Program-made: the position numbers and the translations under genes
Source: an uncultured Actinomycetes bacterium
GTDB lineage: Bacteria > Actinomycetota > Actinomycetes > Nanopelagicales > Nanopelagicaceae
Direction: 5' to 3'
Assembly (NCBI GenBank): GCA_903953805.1
Contig: CAJBLC010000154.1
Coordinates: 1 to 23,045, forward strand
DNA: 23,045 nt
Notes under the pieces: model-generated
Database searches by the model: none
Seen by the model: only the letters and a program-made list of their open reading frames with translations
What the model was told of the DNA's origin: nothing
Shown: piece after piece, positions 6,446 through 13,379 of the stretch
Layout of the letters: every line of letters starts with the position of its first letter
Position numbering within the stretch: position 1 is the first letter of the stretch

Positions 6446-7219
6446 TTAGTGAGCGTCTGACATACCTTCAGCAGCTGACTTCATGCGAGCGATCTTGAAG
6501 ATGGTAAGACCGAATACGCACTTAGCAAGCACGTCAGCGATTGTGTAACCGATCTGACGATCTGTGAAGAGTGATGCCATCTGGCTTGCTGATGGGTTCT
6601 TCACGAGGATTGGGATGAGGTATGAGATTGGGTATACGCCCCATGTTGCGATCAAGAGGAGGCGGAGGCGACCAATTGTTGCTGCAACACCTTCAGGCTG
6701 GCGATCCAATGACTTACCAAGCTCTACGAAGAGTACATAAAGGATGTAGAGGAATGGAATTGTTGAGAGGATACCGAAGATAACCTTAGTTCCATTGTTT
6801 GATGAGATCTCACCTGGGTAACCCAAGATGATCATCGCAGCTGATGCTGGAACGAGACGTGACATCATTGACTTTGATGCTTCCTTTGCAAGAGCAAGAA
6901 CAGCAACAACTTCAACGAGAAGTAGTGGAACAGTCAAGATCCAGTCAACGTAGCGGTATGCCTCGTTGAATGTGCCCTGTGAAGTTCCAACTGCGATTGC
7001 ATTCTTAGCTGAAGAATCATTGAATGAGTTGAAGATACGGAAGTAGTGGTAGCCAGCGATGAAAGTCACCATTGATGACATGACAAGTGCGCTACGGTAC
7101 TTAGGAAGAACGCGGCTCTGTCCGACGAGTGTGTAGACAGTGCAGGCGAGCATTGAGATTAAGCCGAAGGAGAAGATGTTGTACAACGAGCTCCATTGAC
7201 CGTTAGATAGTTGCAACAT
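6446..7219 (-). CDS. Actinorhodopsin-type light-driven proton pump
   Basis: This 257-residue, seven-helix microbial rhodopsin pumps protons outward in light, using retinal bound to Lys233 in A-D-V-L-A-K. Helix C reads R-Y-V-D-W-I-L-T-V-P-L-L-L-V-E: Asp92 is the proton acceptor, Thr96 follows, and Glu103 is the donor, the DTE pattern of outward proton pumps. Leu100 sits at the proteorhodopsin spectral-tuning site, where Leu goes with green absorption. His58 matches the conserved helix-B His. Gly149 in I-F-G-I-L-S-T-I-P-F aligns with bacteriorhodopsin Trp138 and xanthorhodopsin Gly156, the opening where a carotenoid antenna can bind. The start has GGAGG ten bases upstream. blh lies upstream on the same strand; a strong terminator follows. 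Confidence 0.95.
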   Translation of the reverse strand: MLQLSNGQWSSLYNIFSFGLISMLACTVYTLVGQSRVLPKYRSALVMSSMVTFIAGYHYFRIFNSFNDSSAKNAIAVGTSQGTFNEAYRYVDWILTVPLLLVEVVAVLALAKEASKSMMSRLVPASAAMIILGYPGEISSNNGTKVIFGILSTIPFLYILYVLFVELGKSLDRQPEGVAATIGRLRLLLIATWGVYPISYLIPILVKNPSASQMASLFTDRQIGYTIADVLAKCVFGLTIFKIARMKSAAEGMSDAH

Positions 7220-7327
7220 TGAGAATGTGCCTCCATGAGTTGGACCGCTGAGAGGGTGTCCGAGATTGCTCGGCTCCAGAAGTCATTGACACAAGTTTGC
7301 GCTTGAATTCGGGTCTTTGCCACTCTA
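7220..7327 (-). promoter_or_regulatory. Long leader and candidate promoter of the rhodopsin gene
   Basis: No TA dinucleotide occurs between 7210 and 7326 on either strand, so a canonical TANNNT -10 cannot lie close to the start. The nearest on the minus strand is TAGAGT (7327-7322), predicting initiation near 7315 and a leader of about 96 bases. In that leader CCGAG-CAAT-CTCGG (7273-7260) is a perfect hairpin, and GTGTC (7292-7288) can pair with GACAC (7260-7256) around it. The leader ends in GGAGG. No -35 is convincing. Confidence 0.4.
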
Positions 7328-7376
7328 AATGCGAGGATTTCGCGGTTATTTTTAAGAAATCTTTAGGATTCCACGC

Positions 7377-8351
7377 TCACTGTGGGCGAAATATCCCTTT
7401 TAGCGAGGCGCGGTCGAGTCTGGCGGTTGAGAGCATATGTGGGACGGTCAGAGCCCAGACGATCACTAAAACCGACCATAAGAGGCTTGAGGAGAACTTT
7501 TTAGGGGAGGCGGCCATCAGAGCGCCAGCGAGAGCGAAGGATCCGGCGACGGCATAGAGGCCTGGAGTTACTGCAGCTAAGAACGCTCTTCCAGGTGCAC
7601 CCTCCTCTGCCAGGTTGAGCGCCTTAGGCAATCGTGGAACAAGGCGTGCGGTGTGGCGTTGGGCGTGCCAGAAGCCAAAGTAGGTAGCGAAGGCGAGAAG
7701 AGGCGGGGCGAAGGTGGAGAGCGCGGCGAGAAGAGCGAGATCGATTGCCATCGCGTAACGACGAGTGAGTAATAACGTCGCGCAGGAAAGCACCGCGATC
7801 GCAAGTACCGAAGTTCGAAGCGTGTGTGTGCTTGCTCCGGACCAATGAATAAGCGAGTGACGAATGCGTTCAAGTGCACTGATGGTTCGGTGATCAGTGA
7901 GCGGGAGTACCACAGGTAAGAAACCTGCTGGAATCGCATACATGGCTTCGACCCAGAGCGGCTCACTCGATAAATTCACTGAGATTCGGTATTCATTGAT
8001 GAACGAGGCATCGCCAAAGCCAAAATGGAGGCCACTCATGATCAGCACACAATCAAAGGCGACGAGATTCCACGAAGAGATAGCAACTCCCGCCGCGATG
8101 GCAATAAGTACGTACCCCACAATGTAGGCGACAAATTTCTTCCGGGGATGTGATGGAATCGAGATAAGGTGATCAATCGCGCCATGCGGAATGCCGAGCG
8201 CAATTCCAAAGAGAGCGATTGAGATCTGCCAAGAGAGAGATAACTCAACTCCAAAAATATGGAGAGCGAAGAGAGCTGCGATTACAATCAAGACCGCTGA
8301 TCGAGAGGCGGTTACCGTCAACCGATAGACATCGGAAAGTCTGCTTGCCAC
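7377..8351 (-). CDS. blh: Brp/Blh-family beta-carotene 15,15'-dioxygenase
   Basis: This 324-residue membrane enzyme cleaves beta-carotene into two retinal molecules, the chromophore of the adjacent rhodopsin. The iron-ligand histidines known for the family are in place: G-I-P-H-G-A-I-D-H (H56, H61), L-H-F-G-F-G-D (H109), F-W-H-A-Q-R-H (H229, H233) and V-P-H-M (H305). About eight hydrophobic helices surround them and the length is normal. The start is GTG; TAGGCT stands exactly six bases upstream on the minus strand (8363-8358), indicating a leaderless transcript. The gene diverges from crtYc with 47 bases between the starts and precedes the rhodopsin gene by 157 bases on the same strand. That gap holds a separate candidate promoter, so the two may be expressed independently. 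Confidence 0.92.
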   Translation of the reverse strand: MASRLSDVYRLTVTASRSAVLIVIAALFALHIFGVELSLSWQISIALFGIALGIPHGAIDHLISIPSHPRKKFVAYIVGYVLIAIAAGVAISSWNLVAFDCVLIMSGLHFGFGDASFINEYRISVNLSSEPLWVEAMYAIPAGFLPVVLPLTDHRTISALERIRHSLIHWSGASTHTLRTSVLAIAVLSCATLLLTRRYAMAIDLALLAALSTFAPPLLAFATYFGFWHAQRHTARLVPRLPKALNLAEEGAPGRAFLAAVTPGLYAVAGSFALAGALMAASPKKFSSSLLWSVLVIVWALTVPHMLSTARLDRASLKGIFRPQ

Positions 8352-8357
8352 TCTGCG

Positions 8358-8363
8358 AGCCTA
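8358..8363 (-). promoter_or_regulatory. -10 element TAGGCT for leaderless blh
   Basis: On the minus strand TAGGCT is followed by six bases (CGCAGA) and the GTG start of blh. It is the same hexamer and spacing as for ispH. Confidence 0.5.
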
Positions 8364-8398
8364 TTTCATTGCACTGGCTAATGGGAGAGGATTGGCCT

Positions 8399-8725
8399 AT
8401 GAACCACCTTCACTACATAGGAGTTCTGCTCTTTATTGGTGTCTGTGGCGCCGGGGTTAACGTCTTCTTCAAAACTGGCCTCGCCCGTAGGTGGCGAATC
8501 TTTCTCATCACCGATCTCTTGATCCTCGCCCTCTACACGGCATGGGATTCATGGGCTATTTATAAGCGAAATTGGTACTTCGATCCTGCTCAGATCTTGG
8601 GAGCTAAAGTCCTCTTCTCGATCCCGATTGAAGAGATTCTCTTCTTTATCGTGGTGCCATTTACCACCGTCGCAACTTATTTGGCGCTCAAGAAACTCAC
8701 CGGCTGGGAGCGGGATCGAAAATGA
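8399..8725 (+). CDS. crtYc: Lycopene beta-cyclase subunit CrtYc
   Basis: This 108-residue, three-helix membrane subunit forms the split actinobacterial lycopene cyclase with CrtYd, converting lycopene to beta-carotene. The domain hallmark P-I-E-E-I-L-F-F (residues 76-83) is present, along with the W-x-x-Y and D-S-W-A-I-Y residues of the first two helices. The start at 8399 is set by GGAGAGG at 8384-8390, eight bases upstream, and by the family's usual N-terminal M-x-H-L-x-Y; an open frame extending back to 8219 is a shadow of blh. It overlaps crtYd by four bases (ATGA), so the subunits are translationally coupled. The other carotenoid genes (crtE, crtB, crtI) are not in the window. It diverges from blh, whose enzyme uses its product. 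Confidence 0.88.
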   Translation: MNHLHYIGVLLFIGVCGAGVNVFFKTGLARRWRIFLITDLLILALYTAWDSWAIYKRNWYFDPAQILGAKVLFSIPIEEILFFIVVPFTTVATYLALKKLTGWERDRK

Positions 8726-9030
8726 TCTATTCCGATATTGCTCTTGATGCCGTATTGATCGCAGTGATCCTGGATCTCTTTATTCTCCGAAGTCAGATGG
8801 TAACTCGTGGCCTCTTCTGGCTGAGCTACGGATTAATCTTGCCATTTCAACTTCTCACCAATTGGTGGCTGACATCGAAGCTGATCGTGATGTACACACC
8901 TGCCGCAATTATCGGCCGTCGGTTAGCGGGGGCTCCGATTGAAGATCTACTCTTTGGCTTCTCGATGATCTTGTTGACGCTCTCGCTCTGGGACTATCTC
9001 TCCAATAGAGCGCAATCAGAAAAAGTTTAA
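8722..9030 (+). CDS. crtYd: Lycopene beta-cyclase subunit CrtYd
   Basis: This 102-residue second half of the heterodimeric lycopene cyclase has three hydrophobic helices and the repeated domain motif A-P-I-E-D-L-L-F-G-F (residues 71-80), the counterpart of P-I-E-E in CrtYc. The ATG shares four bases with the crtYc stop. Its TAA stop at 9028-9030 overlaps the TAA stop of the opposing ABC ATPase gene by three bases within the sequence TTAA, so there is no intrinsic terminator between the two convergent genes. Confidence 0.88.
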   Translation: MIYSDIALDAVLIAVILDLFILRSQMVTRGLFWLSYGLILPFQLLTNWWLTSKLIVMYTPAAIIGRRLAGAPIEDLLFGFSMILLTLSLWDYLSNRAQSEKV

Positions 9031-9788
9031 AGCACCTTTGAGAGGAAGCTCTTCGTTCTCTCTTCGCGGGGGTTACTGAGCACATCAGTGGGCTTGCCAG
9101 ATTCGACGACAACTCCGCCATCCATGAATACCAACGAATCGGCAACTTCGCGAGCAAAGCCCATCTCATGAGTCACAACAATCATTGTCATTCCTGTGGA
9201 TGCTAGCTCCTTCATGACGTCGAGAACTTCACCCACTAATTCTGGATCGAGTGCTGATGTTGGCTCATCAAAGAGCATCAGCTTCGGCTTCATCGCAAGG
9301 GAGCGGGCTATCGCTACTCGCTGTTGTTGCCCACCAGAGAGATGAGCTGGATAGTGATCTAACTTTTCGGCAAGGCCAACGCGAGCGAGTAGCTTCTTGC
9401 CCTCGATCTCAGCATCACTGGCGTTAACACCTTGAACTCGGATCATTCCAGCGGTCACATTTTGGAGTGCAGTCATATGAGGGAAGAGATTGAATTTCTG
9501 GAAGACCATCCCGATTCCACTGCGCTGGGTAGCAGCCTCACGAGCCTGTAATTCATAGATCTTTCCGGCACTTTCACGGTAGCCAATTAAGGTGCCATCT
9601 ACGGTAATGCGACCAGAGTTGATCTTCTCAAGGTGGTTGATGCAGCGCAGGAATGTAGATTTACCAGAACCTGATGGGCCGACGAGACACATCACTTCTC
9701 CGCGAGCAACTTCGAGGGAGATTCCGCGCAGTACGTGATTGCTTCCAAATGACTTATGAACGCTCTCGGCAATAACCATGTTTGTCAT
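9027..9788 (-). CDS. Polar amino-acid ABC transporter ATP-binding protein (GlnQ-like)
   Basis: This 253-residue ATPase energises the importer encoded with the two genes upstream. Walker A is G-P-S-G-S-G-K-S-T (37-45), Q-loop Gln97 lies in V-F-Q-K-F-N-L-F-P-H, the signature is L-S-G-G-Q-Q-Q (150-156), Walker B L-M-L-F-D-E (170-175), and the switch His207 lies in V-T-H-E-M-G. The F-Q-K-F-N-L-F-P-H-M stretch is typical of the GlnQ/HisP subfamily for polar amino acids. The ATG overlaps the permease stop by four bases (ATGA at 9785-9788), so it is the last gene of an SBP-permease-ATPase operon. Its stop interlocks with that of crtYd. Confidence 0.92.
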   Translation of the reverse strand: MTNMVIAESVHKSFGSNHVLRGISLEVARGEVMCLVGPSGSGKSTFLRCINHLEKINSGRITVDGTLIGYRESAGKIYELQAREAATQRSGIGMVFQKFNLFPHMTALQNVTAGMIRVQGVNASDAEIEGKKLLARVGLAEKLDHYPAHLSGGQQQRVAIARSLAMKPKLMLFDEPTSALDPELVGEVLDVMKELASTGMTMIVVTHEMGFAREVADSLVFMDGGVVVESGKPTDVLSNPREERTKSFLSKVL

Positions 9789-10663
9789 GATGCTACCCCA
9801 ATGAGAGCTGAGTGACCGCGAGCAAAGCGCTTCTCAACGTAATATTGAATAACCATCAAGATCGTTGTGAAGAATAGGTACCATGCAGAAGCAACGAGCA
9901 GGAGAGGGATTGGGTTATACGTCTCCGCCGAAATATCGCGAGTTCGCGCATATAGATCGGTAACCAAAGGCACTGCTGTAACGAGCGATGTCGTCTTCAA
10001 CATCGAGACTATCTCATTTCCGGTTGGCGGAATAATGATTCGCATCGCTTGTGGGATAACCACGAAACGCATGGTTGTCCACCAACTCATGCCAAGTGCA
10101 GTTGCAGCTTCTTCTTGACCGGAGTCGACCGAGAGAAGTCCAGCACGCACGATCTCCGCCATGTAAGCCGCTTCATTAAGTGAGAGGCCAATAATGGCAA
10201 TCCAGAAGAGTGAAAATTGTTGTGAGATCGCTTGGTGAAAACCAAGATAAAAGTTATTGAAATGTATGAAGGGAATACCAAAGAAGAATGAATGATAAAT
10301 TGTTGAAAGTAGGCCCCAGAAGACAAGTTGGACATAGACCGGGGTGCCGCGGAATGCCCAGATAAAGAGCCATGCGACGCTACGAAATACTGGGTTAGGT
10401 GATCTTCGCATCACAGCGAAAGAGATACCTAAAATAATTGCGAAGAACATCGAGAGCGCCGTGAGCGCAAGAGTCACTCCTGCGGCATGGATAACGCGGC
10501 TATCGAAGAGATACTTACCAAAGGATTTCCAGTCATAGGCGCTGCGATGGGCAGCGTCAATGACAAAGGCTGCAGATATGGCAGCCAAAAACAGTGCCAC
10601 TACCCACCGAATTGGGTGGCGCAGTGGCACTGCCTTAATTGGTTCGTGGTTAGTTGATTGCAC
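9785..10663 (-). CDS. Polar amino-acid ABC transporter permease
   Basis: This 292-residue HisM/GlnP-type permease has an N-terminal extension of about 15 residues, an isolated first helix, then the transport domain. The motif R-G-T-P-V-Y-V-Q-L (105-113) is typical of the His/Glu/Gln subfamily. The cytoplasmic EAA loop, E-A-A-T-A-L-G-M-S (from residue 185), contacts the ATPase. Only one permease gene is present, so the channel is probably a homodimer. The GTG start lies inside the end of the substrate-binding-protein gene with a 14-base overlap, and the stop overlaps the ATPase start, so translation is coupled throughout. Confidence 0.9.
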   Translation of the reverse strand: MQSTNHEPIKAVPLRHPIRWVVALFLAAISAAFVIDAAHRSAYDWKSFGKYLFDSRVIHAAGVTLALTALSMFFAIILGISFAVMRRSPNPVFRSVAWLFIWAFRGTPVYVQLVFWGLLSTIYHSFFFGIPFIHFNNFYLGFHQAISQQFSLFWIAIIGLSLNEAAYMAEIVRAGLLSVDSGQEEAATALGMSWWTTMRFVVIPQAMRIIIPPTGNEIVSMLKTTSLVTAVPLVTDLYARTRDISAETYNPIPLLLVASAWYLFFTTILMVIQYYVEKRFARGHSALIGVAS

Positions 10664-11504
10664 CGTTCACGCCAAATGAAGAGACTGCGCCAGCTTGGAC
10701 GCCCCACTTCTTGAGAATCGATGCGTACTGACCGCTCTTATAGACATCATTGAGAGCGAGGGAGATTGCCTTCACGAGTGTTGAACCCTTAGCAGTAGGG
10801 AAGCCATATGGAGCAGCTCCATAGATTGCACCGGCAAGAACGAGCTTTCCTTTGCTCTGCGCAACTGCATCTTCTGTTACTGGTGAATCAGCAGTAAGTG
10901 CATTGGCGCGGCCAAGAACAACTGCAGCGGTCGCAGCATCTTGAGCATCGTAAGAAAGCGGAGTGATTGCCTTCTTGCCAGCCTTGAGGCAGGCAGCTGA
11001 CTTTGCCTTGAGATCATCAACTTCTGTTGAACCGGTCTGGACTGCAACAGTTAATCCACATGCATTATTTGGATCAACGTTCTTTCCTTTTGGTGCTGCC
11101 CACTGGATACCAGCGGTGAAGTAGTTTGCAAAATCAACCTGCGCTTCGCGCTCTTTGGTATCAGTGAATGATGAGACGCCAGCATCGTACTTTCCACCCT
11201 TAATTGCAGGCAGGATTGAATCGAAGGTAGCGACGACATAATGGACCTTGACTCCAAGGTCTGCAGCTACAGCGTTTACAAGTTCGACTTCCCAACCGAT
11301 TGGGTTGCCCTTTGCATCCTTGAATTCATTTGGGCGATACGTGGCATCTACACCAAAGGTGATGTAGCCATTCTTCTTAACAGAAGCTGGAAGTTGAGCG
11401 ATTGCTGCAGCGTTGGTTGCAGCAAATGCACCGGTTTGTGATGCGAGCAGAGCAGCGACGGTGAGGCCAGCAGCGACTGCAATCTTCTTAGTTGTTGTGA
11501 ACAA
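10650..11504 (-). CDS. Secreted amino-acid-binding protein of the ABC importer (SBP family 3)
   Basis: This 284-residue solute-binding protein starts with a typical Sec signal: K-K, a hydrophobic run to residue 21, then A-F-A with likely cleavage after 28. There is no lipobox Cys. The mature part has the family-3 features G-V-D-A-T-Y-R-P-N-E, F-D-S-I-L-P-A-I and T-K-E-R-E, where Arg119 should bind the ligand carboxylate, and Asp206 should bind its amino group. Cys149 and Cys172 could form a disulfide. I choose the TTG at 11504 because AAGGAG lies nine bases upstream and the signal peptide begins there; an ATG at 11603 would add 33 unlikely residues and run across the divergent gene's start. 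The ligand is a polar amino acid, not further defined. Confidence 0.9.
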   Translation of the reverse strand: MFTTTKKIAVAAGLTVAALLASQTGAFAATNAAAIAQLPASVKKNGYITFGVDATYRPNEFKDAKGNPIGWEVELVNAVAADLGVKVHYVVATFDSILPAIKGGKYDAGVSSFTDTKEREAQVDFANYFTAGIQWAAPKGKNVDPNNACGLTVAVQTGSTEVDDLKAKSAACLKAGKKAITPLSYDAQDAATAAVVLGRANALTADSPVTEDAVAQSKGKLVLAGAIYGAAPYGFPTAKGSTLVKAISLALNDVYKSGQYASILKKWGVQAGAVSSFGVNGAIN

Positions 11505-11563
11505 GAGAGCGACTCCTTCAATAGTGATGGCTACGGTGGGCGACGTTGAGCCGTAGAGCGACA

Positions 11564-11569
11564 AGTCTA
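11564..11569 (-). promoter_or_regulatory. Candidate -10 (TAGACT) for the amino-acid ABC operon
   Basis: TAGACT on the minus strand predicts initiation near 11557, leaving a leader of about 50 bases that ends in AAGGAG before the TTG start. No clear -35 is seen. It lies 16 bases from the divergent -10 at 11586-11591. Confidence 0.35.
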
Positions 11570-11585
11570 CCCCTCGCTGCACGCT

Positions 11586-11591
11586 TAGAAT
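11586..11591 (+). promoter_or_regulatory. -10 element TAGAAT for leaderless homocysteine S-methyltransferase gene
   Basis: TAGAAT is a near-consensus -10 that stands six bases (GAGCGC) before the ATG at 11598. Confidence 0.55.
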
Positions 11592-11597
11592 GAGCGC

Positions 11598-12461
11598 ATG
11601 CATCCAGAGATAACCTTGCTCGACGGTGGCCTATCGACCGCTCTTGAGGAGCTAGGGGCAGATCTCAACACCTCACTCTGGTCTGGCGAGTTGTTGCGAA
11701 CTCATCGCAATCTCATTCGAGCCGCCCATCAATCATTTGTCGATGCTGGTGCCAAGATCCTCATTACAAGTTCCTACCAAATTTCGTATCCCGGTTCTGA
11801 AGCTCGGGGTTGGTCGCGAGAAGAAGTTACCGATGCGCTTCGTGCTTCAACTGAGCTTGCGAGATTTGATGGTGTGAAAGTTGCAGCATCAGTCGGCCCA
11901 TATGGCGCATATTGTGCAGATGGCTCTGAGTATCGCGGTAACTATGGACTCACTATCGATGAACTCAAGGATTTTCATCGAGATCGTCTAGACGTATTGA
12001 TCCAAAGTAACCCTGATTATTTAGCGATTGAAACTATTCCAGAAGTGGCAGAGGCGAAGGCGATACTTGAGGTGCTGCGGGAAAGTGGCTCATCGATTCC
12101 GTTCTGGATTTCATTCTCATGTAAAGATGAGAGACATATTTCTTCTGGCGAACTCTTCGCAGAGGCAGCTGAACTTGTATCGAGCGCTCCTCATTCAATG
12201 GGAGTGGGAATCAATTGCACAGCACCACACTTCATCACTCCTCTCATGAAATCAGTCAAGAGACCTACACAATTTGTTCTCTATCCAAATGCTGGAAGAG
12301 AGTGGGATGCCCTTAATAAGAAGTGGCTCGGAGATCAAAGCACGGCCTTTACTCCTGAGCAGATTTCCGAGTGGGAGTCGGCTGGCGCCACCATTATCGG
12401 AGGTTGTTGTGGCGTTGGCCCTGCAGATATCTCAGTATTGGGTAATTTCATCGCGCAGTAA
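11598..12461 (+). CDS. mmuM: Homocysteine S-methyltransferase
   Basis: This 287-residue zinc enzyme makes methionine from homocysteine, using S-methylmethionine or S-adenosylmethionine as methyl donor in characterised relatives. The three zinc cysteines are present: Cys207 in G-I-N-C-T-A-P and Cys270-Cys271 in G-G-C-C-G-V-G-P near the C-terminus. The N-terminal L-L-D-G-G-L-S-T and T-S-S-Y-Q-I-S segments are also typical, and the length is normal for stand-alone MmuM; the cobalamin domains of MetH are absent. The start is supported by TAGAAT six bases upstream. It diverges from the amino-acid importer operon with 93 bases between the starts, so a link with methionine uptake is conceivable but unproven. 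Confidence 0.9.
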   Translation: MHPEITLLDGGLSTALEELGADLNTSLWSGELLRTHRNLIRAAHQSFVDAGAKILITSSYQISYPGSEARGWSREEVTDALRASTELARFDGVKVAASVGPYGAYCADGSEYRGNYGLTIDELKDFHRDRLDVLIQSNPDYLAIETIPEVAEAKAILEVLRESGSSIPFWISFSCKDERHISSGELFAEAAELVSSAPHSMGVGINCTAPHFITPLMKSVKRPTQFVLYPNAGREWDALNKKWLGDQSTAFTPEQISEWESAGATIIGGCCGVGPADISVLGNFIAQ

Positions 12462-12475
12462 TCGCACCAACCGAT

Positions 12476-12481
12476 TAAATT
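12476..12481 (+). promoter_or_regulatory. -10 element TAAATT for a leaderless small membrane protein gene
   Basis: TAAATT stands six bases (TCTCCC) before the ATG at 12488. The position fits the leaderless pattern of the window and is the main evidence that the 56-codon frame is expressed. Confidence 0.5.
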
Positions 12482-12487
12482 TCTCCC

Positions 12488-12658
12488 ATGCTTGGTGGAA
12501 TAAATAACTCGATGTTCTTTGAGGCCTTTGGTGGCTTCGCCATCATCCCGATCTTTGTTCTCTTCTTGCGATGGGCATTTCCTTCCAAGAAAAATCACAC
12601 TGAGATTGCTCGTCGACGAGAGATTAAGAAATCCCTCCGCGAATTGAAGAAGAGGTAA
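12488..12658 (+). CDS. Small single-helix membrane protein, 56 residues, unknown
   Basis: I do not recognise this protein. The frame fills the gap between mmuM and the SDR gene and ends two bases before the SDR start. Residues 1-9 are polar, about 10-31 are hydrophobic with aromatic residues and form one membrane helix, and 33-56 are strongly basic and probably helical, with many Lys and Arg and a few Glu. That layout suggests a tail on the cytoplasmic side. Support comes from the exact fit to the leaderless -10 rule, tight spacing to the SDR gene, and codon use like that of its neighbours. It is likely co-transcribed with the SDR gene. Confidence 0.65.
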   Translation: MLGGINNSMFFEAFGGFAIIPIFVLFLRWAFPSKKNHTEIARRREIKKSLRELKKR

Positions 12659-12660
12659 CC

Positions 12661-13362
12661 ATGGGCCTTGTAGTTGTTACTGGTGGTTCTCGCGGACTTG
12701 GTTATGAGACGGCACGTGCCTTAAAAAAGGCGGGTCATAAGGTTCTCTTAGTTGCAAAGGATCCGGAGAGATTAGCTTCTTCAGCAAAGACACTGGGTTG
12801 CGAATATCGGGCTGTTGATCTCGCAGATATCGATGCTGCGCGGGCCACCTTTCAAGAGATTCTCGCGAGCTTTGGAACGCCAGAGATTCTCGTCCTGGCT
12901 CATGGTGTGATGAGTGAGAAGATGTCGAAGACGCTACGTACGACAAATGAAGAGTGGCGACGGGTGATGGCAATCAATCTCGATTCTGTCTTCACTGCAA
13001 TTAACATTCTTGGTGCACCAATGGCAGAAGCCCGAAATGGTCGCATCGTTATCTATTCCGCTTGTCTTGGACGAATGTCCGGACCAGGTAATGCCGGCGG
13101 ATTAGCGCCTTACCGGATCAGCAAAGCTGGTGTGAATGCTCTTGTTCGCAACATGGCGCATGAGACTGGACATGGGTCGCGTGGATTGCTTGTCGATGCG
13201 ATCTGCCCCAATCACACGCGAACAGATATGGGTGGTCCCGATGCTCCGCTCTCTGTCGAGGAAGGCGCTGATACAGCAATCTGGTTAGCAACACGTGCCT
13301 TTGACCCGGCCGCTGATAAGACTGGCTTTCTTTGGGAAGAGCGTCGAATTATCGAGTGGTGA
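12661..13362 (+). CDS. Short-chain dehydrogenase/reductase
   Basis: This 233-residue Rossmann-fold oxidoreductase has the nucleotide-binding motif T-G-G-S-R-G-L-G (7-14), Asp53 in V-D-L-A, and A-H-G-V at 80-83 in place of the usual N-x-A-G. The catalytic residues Asn106, Ser133, Tyr151 and Lys155 (Y-R-I-S-K) form the classical SDR tetrad. Length is typical and there is no membrane segment, so it should be cytosolic. The substrate cannot be read from the sequence. The start lies two bases after the stop of the small membrane protein gene, with an AGAGGT ribosome site in that gene's last codons. The PaiB-like gene downstream has its own predicted promoter. Confidence 0.88.
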   Translation: MGLVVVTGGSRGLGYETARALKKAGHKVLLVAKDPERLASSAKTLGCEYRAVDLADIDAARATFQEILASFGTPEILVLAHGVMSEKMSKTLRTTNEEWRRVMAINLDSVFTAINILGAPMAEARNGRIVIYSACLGRMSGPGNAGGLAPYRISKAGVNALVRNMAHETGHGSRGLLVDAICPNHTRTDMGGPDAPLSVEEGADTAIWLATRAFDPAADKTGFLWEERRIIEW

Positions 13363-13367
13363 GGTTC

Positions 13368-13373
13368 TAAGAT
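13368..13373 (+). promoter_or_regulatory. -10 element TAAGAT for the leaderless PaiB-like gene
   Basis: TAAGAT stands six bases (CTGGGG) before the ATG at 13380, in the 17-base gap after the SDR gene. Confidence 0.5.
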
Positions 13374-13379
13374 CTGGGG

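Noticed and set aside
8219..8398. Upstream extension of the crtYc frame
   Set aside because: It runs antisense through blh; the Shine-Dalgarno site and the conserved N-terminus both point to 8399.
11505..11603. ATG start at 11603 for the substrate-binding protein
   Set aside because: It would overlap the divergent mmuM start and put 33 residues before a clean signal peptide; TTG at 11504 has AAGGAG at the right distance.
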